A DNA stretch of 64,000 nucleotides from Fuerstiella sp. GTDB taxonomy: Bacteria > Planctomycetota > Planctomycetia > Planctomycetales > Planctomycetaceae. The position numbers and the translations under genes were made by a program. A model generated the notes under the pieces. That model did no database searches and was not told where the DNA came from. It saw only the letters and a program-made list of their open reading frames with translations. The stretch spans positions 1 through 64,000 of the forward strand of contig JALHMY010000012.1 in NCBI GenBank assembly GCA_022843805.1, read 5' to 3'. This document shows, one piece after another, positions 34,324 through 43,522 of the stretch; positions within the stretch are counted from its first letter, which is position 1, and each line of letters opens with the position of its first letter.

Positions 34324-35150
34324 CCTCGGGCGAGCGGAGCGGCGTCAGCCCTCCGAGGTCCTCGCACCATCGATTTTCCACCGCTCCTCCCCATGTGTTC
34401 CGGTGGCCGATCATCTGAGTGGCACCCGGACTACGCCCGCGGAGGAAATCGCACTCGGTGGGCTGACGCCACACCGCTTGCCTTTTCGCGTCGGCGAGCG
34501 GAGCGGCGTCAGCCCTCCGAGGTCCTCGCACCATCGATTCTCCACCGCTCCCGCCATGTGTTCTGTTGGCCGATCATCTGAGTGGCAACCGGACTACGCC
34601 CGCGGAGGAAATCGCACTCGGTGGGCTGACGCCACACCGCTCGCCTTTTCGCGTCGGCGAGCGGAGCGGCGTCAGCCCTCCGAGGTCCGCGCATTAGCGA
34701 TTTTCCACCGCTCCCGCCATGTGTCCTGTTGGCCGATCATCTGAGTGGCACCCGGACTACGCCCGCGGAGGAAATCGCACTCGTTGGGCTGACGCCCCAC
34801 CGCTCGCCTTTTCGCGTCGGCGAGCGGAGCGGCGTCAGCCCTCCGAGGTCCTCGCACCATCGATTTTCCACCGCTCCCGCCATGTGTTCTGTTGGCCGAT
34901 CATCTGAGTGGCAACCGGACTACGCCCGCGGAGGAAATCGCACTCGTTGGGCTGACGCCCCACCGCTCGCCTTTTCGCGTCGGCGAGCGGAGCGGCGTCA
35001 GCCCTCCGAGGTCCTCGCACCAGCGATTTTCCACCGCTCCCGCCATATGTTCTGTTGGCCGATCATCTGAGTGGCACCCGGACTACGCCCGCGGAGGAAA
35101 TCGCACTCGGTGGGCTGACGCCACACCGCTCGCCTTTTCGCGTCGGCGAG
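34324..35150. repeat. 163-bp tandem repeat array (five units)
   Basis: The start motif CGAGCGGAGCGGCGTCAGCC occurs at 34331, 34495, 34658, 34821 and 34984, with a truncated sixth at 35147, a period of 163-164 bp. Each unit ends GGGCTGACGCC(A/C)CACCGCTCGCC, the near-complement of the next unit's start. Every junction can therefore form a hairpin with arms of about 23 bp and a loop of about 10 bases (TTTTCGCGTC). A partial copy of the right arm lies at 50003-50040. Open frames across it are repetitive shadows; no gene was called. Confidence 0.93.
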
Positions 35151-35236
35151 TTGTACAACCGCTTCAAGGGTTGAATCGCTGAGTTTCCCTGTCGGGAATT
35201 GCTTCACAGCATTATCCACAGGCCGGATTGCCGGGA

Positions 35237-36724
35237 TTACTTCTTTGCTGAGACGCAGTAAAGATGTCGATTACTTCGGTAGAAAAGTTCTCCGTTGCTG
35301 ACCGCCGGGGTGGCGCTGAAGTCTTCGGATTCGTCGGTCACGCGATTCACGGCCAGTTGTTCAAACTTATCGGAAGCTTTGAAGACAAACATGTCGCCAT
35401 TGCGCGTGGTGTAATAGAGCTTTCCGTCAGCAAGGATCAGCGAAGCATAGTTGCCGCCCATGCCGCCACCGCCGCCCTGACGACCTCCGCCAGGTCGGCC
35501 GCCTCCCTCACCCCGACCGCCGCCGCTACCGTCGCCTCGACCGCCTCCGCTTCCGTCACCACGACCGCCACCAGCGCCTCGTCCGCCAGCGGGTGCAGAT
35601 CCGCCTTCAAAGCGGCTCTGATAGATTTTTTCTCCGTTGGCTGCACTGATGCAGTTCATGACTGTGTCAGAGACGAAATACATTCGGCCGTCATAGACGA
35701 TTGGCGTGCCGAAACGGCTTGAATCGCGACCGCTCCAGATCACGTTTGTTTTGGTGACATCCCCCTTGCCCCCAGCCTTAACGGCGATCGATCCGGCTCC
35801 GCGGCCTTCGATGGCATACACGATTCCATCCTGAATCACCACGCTCGAACTGAACTGGTCTGATCCCAGTGCTTCGCAGTACCAGCGAAGTTTACCGGTT
35901 GCGGGATTCAGTCCCCAGATTTCACCGGGAGCACCGATGACCACATCTGTTCGTTTTTCATCAATTTCGGCAACAGCAGGACTTCCCCAGACGTTTCCAA
36001 GTCCTTCCGAGTCTGCTCGCCAGAGTTCTTTTCCGGTTGCCGTATCAATGCCGACAATCGCCCGAGCCTCCGGACCTGCGGCAACGATCAGAACTTTTCC
36101 TGCAATAATGGGACTGGACGAAGAGCCCCACTGGCGAGGATCGGACTCCTGACCAACGCTGGCTTTCCACAATTCCTTTCCATCCAGATCGAACGCATAG
36201 ACACCGGACTTACCAAAAAACGCATAGACACTGGTACCGTCGGAAACAGGAGTGTGTGACGCATAGCCGTGTTGCGGAACTCCGGCGCCGCTGTAAGGAT
36301 CTTCGGGAAGAGCCGCCTCAAAAGATTTTTCCCAAATCGTCCTGCCTGTTGTTCGATCCACGCACAGAAGATGTCTTTTCAGATCTTCCTGGCTGCCAGC
36401 TTCATTCCGGCTGACTCCATATCCGGAGTAGCAGGTGACGAAAATTTTATCGCCAACAACGATGGGGCAGGATACGCCTGAGCCCGGCAATTCCACTTTC
36501 CATTTCAGATTTTCGGTGGCACTCCAGGTGACAGGAGTCGCTTCCTGATCCGGGCTGACTCCTGACCCATTGGGTCCGCGAAAGCGAAGCCAGTCAGCAG
36601 CTGAGCAGTGAGATGTGAACAGGAACGAGATCAGCAAAGCGCCGATGGGCAGGATACCGATCCATGCTCTGTTTCCCGCCATTCCATACCTCGTTCGCAA
36701 TGTCAAAAGCCAACAACCATTCAT
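35237..36724 (-). CDS. Exported PQQ-type beta-propeller protein with glycine-rich loop
   Basis: This 495-residue protein has a signal segment near 18-42 (ILPIGALLISFLFTSHCSAA). An eight-bladed PQQ-like propeller follows: WLRFRGPNGSGVSPDQ, YAFDLDGKELWKASVG, VGIDTATGKELWRADS, WGLNPATGKLRWYCEAL and VYAIEGRGAGSIAVKAGG mark blades. Residues about 378-428 are an inserted Gly/Arg-rich tract (GGRGAGGGRGDGSGGGRG), unusual inside a propeller. Start may be M15 (MAGNRAWIG). No PQQ-dehydrogenase catalytic signature was recognised, so a BamB-like scaffold or a noncatalytic periplasmic protein is as likely as an enzyme. It follows the EF-hand gene on the same strand, separated by a terminator. Confidence 0.85.
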   Translation of the reverse strand: MNGCWLLTLRTRYGMAGNRAWIGILPIGALLISFLFTSHCSAADWLRFRGPNGSGVSPDQEATPVTWSATENLKWKVELPGSGVSCPIVVGDKIFVTCYSGYGVSRNEAGSQEDLKRHLLCVDRTTGRTIWEKSFEAALPEDPYSGAGVPQHGYASHTPVSDGTSVYAFFGKSGVYAFDLDGKELWKASVGQESDPRQWGSSSSPIIAGKVLIVAAGPEARAIVGIDTATGKELWRADSEGLGNVWGSPAVAEIDEKRTDVVIGAPGEIWGLNPATGKLRWYCEALGSDQFSSSVVIQDGIVYAIEGRGAGSIAVKAGGKGDVTKTNVIWSGRDSSRFGTPIVYDGRMYFVSDTVMNCISAANGEKIYQSRFEGGSAPAGGRGAGGGRGDGSGGGRGDGSGGGRGEGGGRPGGGRQGGGGGMGGNYASLILADGKLYYTTRNGDMFVFKASDKFEQLAVNRVTDESEDFSATPAVSNGELFYRSNRHLYCVSAKK

Positions 36725-36753
36725 AAGGCAATCCTTCCTGATCCATCAACCAG

Positions 36754-36787
36754 AAAAACCTCGGCCCTGAACAATTCAGGGCCGAGG
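36754..36787 (-). terminator. Rho-independent terminator after the EF-hand gene
   Basis: A perfect 13-bp stem (CCTCGGCCCTGAA-CAA-TTCAGGGCCGAGG, 36759-36787) with a three-base loop is followed on the minus strand by five U residues (36754-36758). It ends the minus-strand transcript of the EF-hand gene about 30 bp after its stop, and lies before the propeller gene. Confidence 0.88.
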
Positions 36788-36816
36788 CTGCAAGAAATGA
36801 GCTTCTTCTTTTTTAA

Positions 36817-37647
36817 CTACTCTGCAGGAGGACGCTGAGGACGACGACCTTCACCACCACCGAACCCTCCTCGACCGCCAAAGCCTCCAAACTCCGGCAT
36901 CTTTGAAAGTTCCTCTCGAGTCAGTTTTCCATCCTTGTCTGCGTCCAGTTCGAACAGTCGGTCAATAAACGCTGCAGTACCGCCACCTCGACGCCCTTCG
37001 CCTGGAGGGCCGTCTTCACCCGGCCGACCTTCACCTGGAGGACCGTCTTCACCTGGCCGACCTTCGCCCGGCCGACCTTCACCTGGCCGACCACCGCCGA
37101 AGCCACCTCGTCCACCTCGCTGAGTCATGGCTTTTGTGAGTTCGTCTTTGGTGACGAAACCGTCTTTATCAGCGTCTGCGCGAGCCATCAGTCCCTGACG
37201 TCGTTCACCCAGTTCGCTCTGGTCGAGCTTACCGTCGTCGTTCTTGTCCAGTCGCATGGTTTCCGCAATCATTGCTTCCGGATCACCGCCGAAACCTGGC
37301 CCACCAAAACCTGGCCCGCCAAAACCACCACCTGGTCCACCAAATCCCGGTCCGCCGGGTCCTCCGAATCCTCCGAAGTTTGGTCTGAGTTCGTCCTCGG
37401 TAAGTTTGCCATCCTTGTTCTTATCAAGGGTCTTGAGCGCTGCGGTGGCATTTGCGATTTCTTCGGATGAAATATCGCCATTCTCATCCGCATCCAGTGC
37501 TGCCATTACCGGTAACATTCGAAGCATGCCGCCGGGACCTGGTCCGGGTCCACCGGGTCCGCCCGGTCCCGGGGGCTGAGCAAATGCTGATGGGAGGCAC
37601 AACAGGGACAGAGAAAACAAAGATATCGCGTGGCGAAGTGTCTTCAT
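36817..37647 (-). CDS. Exported EF-hand calcium-binding protein
   Basis: This 276-residue protein has a clear signal peptide (MKTLRHAISLFSLSLLCLPSAFA). The mature chain starts with Pro/Gly repeats. Five EF-hand loops are visible: DADENGDISSEE, DKNKDGKLTEDE, DKNDDGKLDQSE, DADKDGFVTKDE and DADKDGKLTREE. They are separated by Gly/Phe-rich (FGGPGFGGPGFGG) and PGEGRPGEDGP repeats. Planctomycetes have many such secreted EF-hand proteins with probable calcium buffering or surface roles. It is followed by its own hairpin terminator. The repeats in the gene may vary in number. Confidence 0.92.
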   Translation of the reverse strand: MKTLRHAISLFSLSLLCLPSAFAQPPGPGGPGGPGPGPGGMLRMLPVMAALDADENGDISSEEIANATAALKTLDKNKDGKLTEDELRPNFGGFGGPGGPGFGGPGGGFGGPGFGGPGFGGDPEAMIAETMRLDKNDDGKLDQSELGERRQGLMARADADKDGFVTKDELTKAMTQRGGRGGFGGGRPGEGRPGEGRPGEDGPPGEGRPGEDGPPGEGRRGGGTAAFIDRLFELDADKDGKLTREELSKMPEFGGFGGRGGFGGGEGRRPQRPPAE

Positions 37648-38010
37648 GGGAATACTCCAGCAGAACTGCTGCTTTTAGATGTTTGAGTACGATCAGAGGG
37701 CTGACAGGAACTTTGTGTGCACAGCGGGTAAACAGAATTCATCAAGTATCGGTGTCGAAGATTCCGGGAAATTTCTGCAATGCGAATTCGAATTCATGAT
37801 GTCTGAGCTGCCCCGAATCTGGCACGGTGCGTCGATTGTTTGGCGAACAGCGGCTTTGGCGGCAGGTTTTTCCTGATCCCCAGTGCATTCTGGTTGTCGC
37901 TGAATTGACGTTCCGCGGGACTCTGCCAAACTTTGAACAAAGTTTGCACACCCGCGTTCCGCAGAACAGAAGTCTCTTCCCACCGCCTACAAGATGACAG
38001 GTGAAGTCCT
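37648..38010. other. Divergent intergenic region
   Basis: These 363 bases separate the minus-strand EF-hand gene and the plus-strand ThuA-like gene. Apart from the dyad listed separately at 37927-37946 and a small CAGCAG-AA-CTGCTG hairpin at 37662-37675, nothing was recognised. Confidence 0.5.
37927..37946. promoter_or_regulatory. Perfect 20-bp dyad upstream of the ThuA-like gene
   Basis: CAAACTTTG-AA-CAAAGTTTG is a perfect 9-bp inverted repeat 65 bp before the ATG at 38011. Size and place suit an operator for a dimeric regulator, but chance cannot be excluded and no regulator gene is adjacent. Confidence 0.35.
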
Positions 38011-39099
38011 ATGAATTCGCCCTTCCAGAAGATTTGTTTACAGACGTTCGTGGCCCTGAGTGTTGTGATGACCTTCGCGGGTTCCACCAGTACGGTAATC
38101 GCAGCGGATACGCTCGTATTGAATCCTCCGGATGCAGGCGCGACCGCCAAACATGTCGTTCTGATCGCGGGAGACGAAGAATATCGCTCAGAAGAATCTT
38201 TACCCATGCTGGCCAAGATTCTGAGTCAGAAGCATGGTTTTCGCTGCACTGTGGTGTTCTCCTTTGGACCGGACGGAGCAGACTATATTGATTCAAATAA
38301 TCAGCAGGGGTTGCGGGGCCTGAATGCTCTGGAAACCGCCGACCTGATGATTATCGCCACTCGTTTTCGTCAGCCGGACCCCGAACAGGCGAAGTTCATT
38401 ACCAACTATCTGAATGCCGGCAAGCCGCTGATCGGGCTTCGTACTTCAACTCACGCCTTTCGTGGAGCTCAGAAGTTTGGCGATTCACTGAGCTATGATG
38501 AGTTTGGACTGAAAGTGCTGGGGGAGCAGTGGGTCAGTCATCATGGCAAACATAAAGAAGAAGGTGCTCGGGGAGTGATTGAGCCAGGAAAAGAATCTCA
38601 TCCGATTCTTAGAGGTGTTCGTGACGTGTTCGCGCCCAGTGATGTTTACGGAGTCACGCATCTGACCGATGTGGACACCATTTTGCTTCGCGGAGCCATT
38701 ACGGAATCGCTGGATCCGGCTTCACCAATTCTGAAGGATGACAGACGCAATCAGCCGATGCAGCCATTGGCATGGCTGCATCCCTACAAGGCACCCAATG
38801 GAAAAGACGGTCTGTCATTCTGTACGACCGCAGGGGCCGCGGTGGACTTTGTGAGTGAAGATCTGAGAAGACTGGTCATCAATGCGGCCCTGCATCTGAC
38901 TGGCTCTGAAGTACCGGAAAAGGCAGACGTCGGTTTTGTCGACCCGTTTTATCCCAGCTTCTTCGGTTTCATTAACGACAAGACTTACTGGAAAAATGCA
39001 AATCTGAAACCAGAAGATCTTGGGCTCGGAAAATCTCGCGTGATGCCCGATCCGCCGGGCAGCCCAGCGTGGCCATTCCGACCAGTTCCTCCCAAATAA
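38011..39099 (+). CDS. Exported ThuA-like (trehalose-utilisation type) protein
   Basis: This 362-residue protein has a signal peptide to about residue 31. A ThuA/class I glutamine-amidotransferase-like domain covers about 45-290: HVVLIAGDEEYRSEESLPM, LETADLMIIATRFRQPDPE, AGKPLIGLRTSTHAF and WVSHHGKHKEEGARGVIE. The C-terminal segment ends with Pro-rich PPGSPAWPFRPVPPK. These proteins are plentiful in planctomycetes and are thought to act on sugars, but the chemistry is unproven. AGGTGAAG lies shortly before the ATG. The DUF1015 gene follows after 54 bp on the same strand. Confidence 0.85.
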   Translation: MNSPFQKICLQTFVALSVVMTFAGSTSTVIAADTLVLNPPDAGATAKHVVLIAGDEEYRSEESLPMLAKILSQKHGFRCTVVFSFGPDGADYIDSNNQQGLRGLNALETADLMIIATRFRQPDPEQAKFITNYLNAGKPLIGLRTSTHAFRGAQKFGDSLSYDEFGLKVLGEQWVSHHGKHKEEGARGVIEPGKESHPILRGVRDVFAPSDVYGVTHLTDVDTILLRGAITESLDPASPILKDDRRNQPMQPLAWLHPYKAPNGKDGLSFCTTAGAAVDFVSEDLRRLVINAALHLTGSEVPEKADVGFVDPFYPSFFGFINDKTYWKNANLKPEDLGLGKSRVMPDPPGSPAWPFRPVPPK

Positions 39100-39153
39100 A
39101 CTCCGGCCACATGATCACTTCGAAATCCGTATCGCTCCGAAAGTTGTTTATTC

Positions 39154-40383
39154 ATGCCTCGCGTTAAAGCCTTTCACGCTCTTCGTCCGACCCCAGGTAC
39201 TGCTGCTCAGGTTGCCTCTGTTCCGTATGACGTTGTCAATCGGGAAGAGGCGGTTGTCCTGGCCGAAGGAAATCCGCTCAGCTTTCTGCATGTTGTTCGG
39301 CCTGATATCGATTTCCCGGCTGACACGGATCCGTATTCTGACCAGATTTATCAGAAGGCGGCTGCGAATTTCAGGAATCTGCAGGACCAGAAGATTCTGG
39401 TGCGGGATCAGCAGGAAAGCGTGTATGCGTATCGACAGGTGATGAACGGCAGAGCTCAGACTGGTATCGTCTGCTGTTGCCATGTGGATGATTATGAAAA
39501 CAACCTGATCCTGAAGCATGAGAAGACTCGAAAGGCAAAAGAAGACGATCGAACTCGTCATGTCACGGCCATCAATGCCAATGCGGGGCCTGTATTTCTG
39601 ACTTACCGCGACGTTGATCAGGTGAATTCGATGATCGCATCCGTCATCAAAACAGAACCCCTGTATGATTTTGTGGCGGTGGATGGCATTCAGCACACCA
39701 TCTGGCGTATTGAAGACAGTGAGCCCTGTGTAAAGGCTCTCTCAGCGGTCCCCGTGTTTTACGTCGCTGACGGTCATCATCGGGCGGCCAGCGCATGGCG
39801 GGCAGGAAAACAGCGACGCGAAGCGAATCCAGGGCATACTGGCAACGAAGAGTACAACTGGTTTCTGACTGTGCTTTTTCCGGCTGGTGAGCTGCGAATT
39901 CTGGCGTATAACAGAGTGCTGAAAGACATGAATGGTCTTTCAGAAGACGCACTTCTGGACCGACTGCGTGCAGTGGGCACGCTGGAATCGGTCGAGAATC
40001 CTGTACCCCCGGCAGCCGGTTCATTTTGCTTTCTGATCGGCAGGCAATGGTGGCTTCTGAGCGTTCCTCCGTCTTCTGTTGACCACACTGATGCGATTGC
40101 ATCACTGGATGTCGCGATACTCGAAGAACGCGTCCTGCAGCCAGTCTTTGGTATCGGAGATGTCCGCACAGATTCTCGAATTGATTTTGTCGGCGGCATA
40201 CGGGGTACCAAAGAACTTGAAAAGCTGGTGGGCTCCGGACAATGGGCCGTTGCCATCTCCATGTATCCGACTTCAATTGCTCAGCTGATGGCGGTGTCCG
40301 ATGCTGGTCAGATTATGCCGCCCAAGAGCACGTGGTTTGAGCCGAAACTGCGCAGCGGGCTGCTGGTTCATACGCTCGACTAA
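39154..40383 (+). CDS. DUF1015 family protein
   Basis: This 409-residue soluble protein covers a single DUF1015 domain. Diagnostic parts are VASVPYDVVNREEA near residue 22, the KHEKTRKAKEDDRTRH segment near 125, YVADGHHRAASAWRAGK near 208 and IDFVGGIRGTKELE near 347. The conserved DGHHR and His/Glu residues point to a nucleotide- or metal-dependent enzyme; elsewhere the family clusters with serine-pathway genes. No such gene is near. It is full length and convergent with the FG-GAP gene, 11 bp apart. Confidence 0.88.
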   Translation: MPRVKAFHALRPTPGTAAQVASVPYDVVNREEAVVLAEGNPLSFLHVVRPDIDFPADTDPYSDQIYQKAAANFRNLQDQKILVRDQQESVYAYRQVMNGRAQTGIVCCCHVDDYENNLILKHEKTRKAKEDDRTRHVTAINANAGPVFLTYRDVDQVNSMIASVIKTEPLYDFVAVDGIQHTIWRIEDSEPCVKALSAVPVFYVADGHHRAASAWRAGKQRREANPGHTGNEEYNWFLTVLFPAGELRILAYNRVLKDMNGLSEDALLDRLRAVGTLESVENPVPPAAGSFCFLIGRQWWLLSVPPSSVDHTDAIASLDVAILEERVLQPVFGIGDVRTDSRIDFVGGIRGTKELEKLVGSGQWAVAISMYPTSIAQLMAVSDAGQIMPPKSTWFEPKLRSGLLVHTLD

Positions 40384-40394
40384 GGATGGTCCAA

Positions 40395-42206
40395 TCAGCG
40401 ACGGTCAAAGCTCAGCCGGTAGAAATCGAGCCGAGGTGTTTTTTGGGGGTCTGTGGTTGAGAACTGGAAAGCCAGACGGATCGGACGGTTGATTCGTAAG
40501 TCGGTGCCAGAGGAGACCTGCATTTTTAATGGACGCTGCTCCGCATCCAGGATGTCGGCGAGGAGCAGCGTTTCAGTCGGGATGTCTCCGGTAAACTGCA
40601 GCGTGCGAAATTCGCAGTCGGGCGGCAGCGTCAGCAGATCCGTTACGAATCGTCCGGCAGTATTCCGTCTGCCATTTGTGTCCTTTGCGAGTACAAGATT
40701 GTCTGCTCGGCTGACGACGTTTTCCTTTCGGCCACGTTCCATGAACACGGTATCGTCGTAGTCCCAGGGACGCACGTTGAGTCTCTGGTAGCTTCTGCGA
40801 CGCTGAAAGTGTTCCGAATTTGAGCCGAACCCTTTTGTTTCGAACACGTCCAGTCCGCCAAGTCCGGAGACGACGAGTTCAAGGAAGGGGTCGTTATCCA
40901 GATTGCAGACGTAAGCATGGCCCCAGTAGCGTGATTCTCCGAGGTCGAGCTCATCGATAATGTGTCCGCTGACGTCCAAAGCAAACAGTCGGGCTGTGTG
41001 GACCTCACCGGGAATCGGCGAATAAGGGCCGTTGGTCATGGCCAGTATTTCCAGTTGTCGATCGCCATTCAGGTCACACAGTATTGGTGCCATGTACATG
41101 TGACAGCTGTCGTCAAGTTCCGGACGCAGGTCTTTCTGCCATCGAATACTGCCGTCAGAGTCGAGACAATAGACATTGCCTCCGAACGTCATTCCGATGA
41201 TCTCGACATGACCGTCGGCATCCAGGTCGGCAACATTCGGCGAGTCTTCGCCGGACAGTCCGCTCACTTTCCACAACAGCCTGCCATCTGTTTTGAAGGC
41301 GAAGACGCCGTCGTGGCCGTCATCGTTTCCATAATTGTCGACGGATTTGATGATTTCCGGGAGCCCATCCCCGTTAATGTCTGCCAGTACCGGATCAGCG
41401 CTTGATGCATTGTCATTGGTGGAAAAACTCCAGACGCTTTCGAGTGTCAGCGGATTCAGGCGATGAAGTGTTCCCTTGGCGCTGAAGTCATCGCCGCTGC
41501 CTGCAAACAGATCCCACTGGCCATCGAAGTCAACATCCATTGCCGAGGTGTAACAGCCACACTGTATCCAGTCGGGACGACGGGCCAGTGTGGAAAGAGT
41601 CTGCATATCCAGCCGCATCAGATAGCGAGAGCGAGTGCCGAAGAAACCATCCAGGACGCCGTCGCTGTCGACATCCATGATGACGGGCGAGTTCCCCAGT
41701 TTATTGTCGCCCGAGTTCATCTGTCGGAGCACTCGTCCCGCGTGGTCGCACACATAAAGCGTTCCCGGATCAGATACGGTGTAGATAATCTCCCATTGCC
41801 CGTCCGAATCAAGATCAAAGGCGGACGTTGACTGCTGCTGGCCAGGGATCTCACGGGCCCAGCACACGCTGCCATCCGAACCATTGCGCAGCTGAAGTTT
41901 TCCCGGAGATCGGGAGGCGAGCAGAAATTCACGATCGCCGTCATTGTCAAAGTCGATGCATACTTCAGAGCCGCAGAATTCACGGTCATAGATTGTGTAC
42001 TGATGCCGAAACAGCTGACTCTGCACGCGATTGAAGGACATTTCTCCTGTTGCCGGGTCACCAGCGATTACATGTGCAGTCAGCAGACGAATGGACAGTG
42101 TCAAAAGGAACAGGCTGGTTGCGATTGTTCGATCTCCGTCAAAGCGGGGCGCATCTTTGTGGTTATCCCTGCTGTCAGGACCTGGAAAACAATAAGTATC
42201 CGCCAT
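40395..42206 (-). CDS. Exported FG-GAP/VCBS repeat protein
   Basis: This 603-residue protein has a hydrophobic signal-like segment at about 28-48 (IATSLFLLTLSIRLLTAHV). Many FG-GAP repeats follow, each with a calcium-type Asp loop: DFDNDGDREFLLA, DLDSDGQWEIIY, DVDSDGVLDGFFG, DVDFDGQWDLFAG, DINGDGLPEIIK, DLDADGHVEIIG and DLNGDRQLEILA. This gives an integrin-alpha-like propeller. A separate C-terminal beta domain starts near 500. The ATG at 42206 abuts the palindromic repeat at 42207-42266, so a later start is possible. It presumably binds ligand or calcium at the cell surface. Confidence 0.85.
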   Translation of the reverse strand: MADTYCFPGPDSRDNHKDAPRFDGDRTIATSLFLLTLSIRLLTAHVIAGDPATGEMSFNRVQSQLFRHQYTIYDREFCGSEVCIDFDNDGDREFLLASRSPGKLQLRNGSDGSVCWAREIPGQQQSTSAFDLDSDGQWEIIYTVSDPGTLYVCDHAGRVLRQMNSGDNKLGNSPVIMDVDSDGVLDGFFGTRSRYLMRLDMQTLSTLARRPDWIQCGCYTSAMDVDFDGQWDLFAGSGDDFSAKGTLHRLNPLTLESVWSFSTNDNASSADPVLADINGDGLPEIIKSVDNYGNDDGHDGVFAFKTDGRLLWKVSGLSGEDSPNVADLDADGHVEIIGMTFGGNVYCLDSDGSIRWQKDLRPELDDSCHMYMAPILCDLNGDRQLEILAMTNGPYSPIPGEVHTARLFALDVSGHIIDELDLGESRYWGHAYVCNLDNDPFLELVVSGLGGLDVFETKGFGSNSEHFQRRRSYQRLNVRPWDYDDTVFMERGRKENVVSRADNLVLAKDTNGRRNTAGRFVTDLLTLPPDCEFRTLQFTGDIPTETLLLADILDAEQRPLKMQVSSGTDLRINRPIRLAFQFSTTDPQKTPRLDFYRLSFDRR

Positions 42207-42266
42207 AGTCGCCTTTCGCTCCGCGAAAGAGCCTTCATTTGCGGAGCAAAAGGCGACACTTATTAT
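42205..42266. repeat. AGTCGCCTTTCGCTCCGCGAAAG palindrome, copy 1
   Basis: The left arm AGTCGCCTTTCGCTCCGCG and the right arm TTTGCGGAGCAAAAGGCGAC form an imperfect hairpin that abuts the start of the FG-GAP gene. A longer relative lies at 49838-49947. Motifs like CTTTCGCGGAGCGAAAGGCG are a recurring small palindrome in planctomycete genomes, as I recall. Confidence 0.75.
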
Positions 42267-42314
42267 CCGACAGCGCCCTAACTGAAGGGGGATCGTTTCA
42301 TGATCTCAACATTG

Positions 42315-43181
42315 CTATCCGGCTGTCAATGGCTGTGACAAATTCCTATTCGCACCGACTGTTCTTGAAAGAAAAGCGAGGAGGTCATCGTTCAGAGTAT
42401 GCTTGTGGGTTGCGAAGAGTCCGTGAGGAGCATTGGAATACTCAATCAGATGAGCTCCCGGAATTCCCGCAGCCGCTGCTCGCCCGGTGGCATCAATTGG
42501 AACCGTTCGGTCGTCCGTTCCATGAATGATCAGCGTGGGTACTTTGAATGCTTCAAGGTCGCCGCGGAAGTCGGTGAAAGCGAACGATTGCGCGCAGTCC
42601 AGCGTCGCTTTGAGGCTGGCCTTCATGGCCTGCGAGCGTGACCATTCCAGTACCTCTTTACTGACGCCTTTGGAGACCAGTCCCACACTATAGAAGTCAT
42701 TAAAAAACTCCGCAAAGAAGGTCGCTCGATCCTTCAGCATCGCGGTTGTCATTTCCTGGAAGGTTTTTTCAGGAACTCCGTCCGGATTATCCTGGGTTTG
42801 CAGCATATATGGCACGACGGACGAGACAAGTACCGCGGCGCTGACGGACTTTCCCTGGTAACGAGACATATACCGAGCAACTTCGCCGCCACCCATCGAG
42901 AAGCCCACCAGTCCGGCATTGTTTGCTTTCAGCTCGGTGATCACGTCGGCGAGGTCGTCAGCCAGCGAGTCATAGTCATAGCCAGACCAGGTTTGTTCGG
43001 ATCTCCCGAATCCTCGTCGATCATACGCGATCACCCGAAACCCGTTATCTGCCAGAATTAAGCCCGTGTCATCCCATGTGTCGGCTGTCAGCGGCCAGCC
43101 ATGAATCAGAATCACGGGAGGTCCGTCTCCCCAGGATTTGTAATAGAGGTCTGCGCCGTCGCGGGTCTTGAGAAATGGCAT
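42315..43181 (-). CDS. Alpha/beta hydrolase of the arylesterase/non-heme chloroperoxidase type
   Basis: This 288-residue enzyme starts at MPFLKTRDGADLYYKSWG. The nucleophile is in GFSMGGGEVARYM (about 95), the oxyanion strand in VILIHGWPLTADTWDD (about 25), the acid Asp in IIHGTDDRTVP and the His in SNAPHGLFATH near 262. DRRGFGRSEQTWSGYDYD is typical of the chloroperoxidase/arylesterase branch. The longer frame upstream of the ATG at 43181 has no homology I recognise, so the start was set there. It is cytoplasmic, and substrate is unknown. It is not in an operon with its neighbours. Confidence 0.9.
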   Translation of the reverse strand: MPFLKTRDGADLYYKSWGDGPPVILIHGWPLTADTWDDTGLILADNGFRVIAYDRRGFGRSEQTWSGYDYDSLADDLADVITELKANNAGLVGFSMGGGEVARYMSRYQGKSVSAAVLVSSVVPYMLQTQDNPDGVPEKTFQEMTTAMLKDRATFFAEFFNDFYSVGLVSKGVSKEVLEWSRSQAMKASLKATLDCAQSFAFTDFRGDLEAFKVPTLIIHGTDDRTVPIDATGRAAAAGIPGAHLIEYSNAPHGLFATHKHTLNDDLLAFLSRTVGANRNLSQPLTAG

Positions 43182-43522
43182 TGTACTGTCTTTCAGTTGC
43201 TGATTTGAACAGGGACCAGGATGCCGTCGCGGTATTCTCCCGGAGAACTGGCTTCTGTTTCTTCCAGGGGTTCTGTCCGAATCGTTTAAGCATTGCCCGT
43301 GCCGTCGCCAGATAAGTTCGCGGCCCGTGACATCTGCTGTGCAATAAAAGTGTGGCCGTTGGAATGCGGTTCGCATCAATGAGTTCACGGCACGGGTTTC
43401 TCGACCGCGATTGTGCAGCGCCGATGTGCGGAAATCATTCGTCTTGTGTTCTTCGGGTGATTGAACTGATGCTCGTTCCTGTTTTCATCATCCGCGATTT
43501 TGTAAATCGCAATCATTCAGTT

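Noticed and set aside
34324-35150. CRISPR array
   Set aside because: The repeated unit is 163 bp with no alternation of short repeats and unique spacers; no cas gene in the window.
34274-35182. Several 60-150-residue frames in the 163-bp array
   Set aside because: Repeats of one unit read in all frames on both strands, so not genes.
43352-43522. N-terminal extension of the proline-rich frame
   Set aside because: It overlaps the upstream region of the minus-strand hydrolase gene and has mixed composition; only the proline-rich part was kept, at low confidence.
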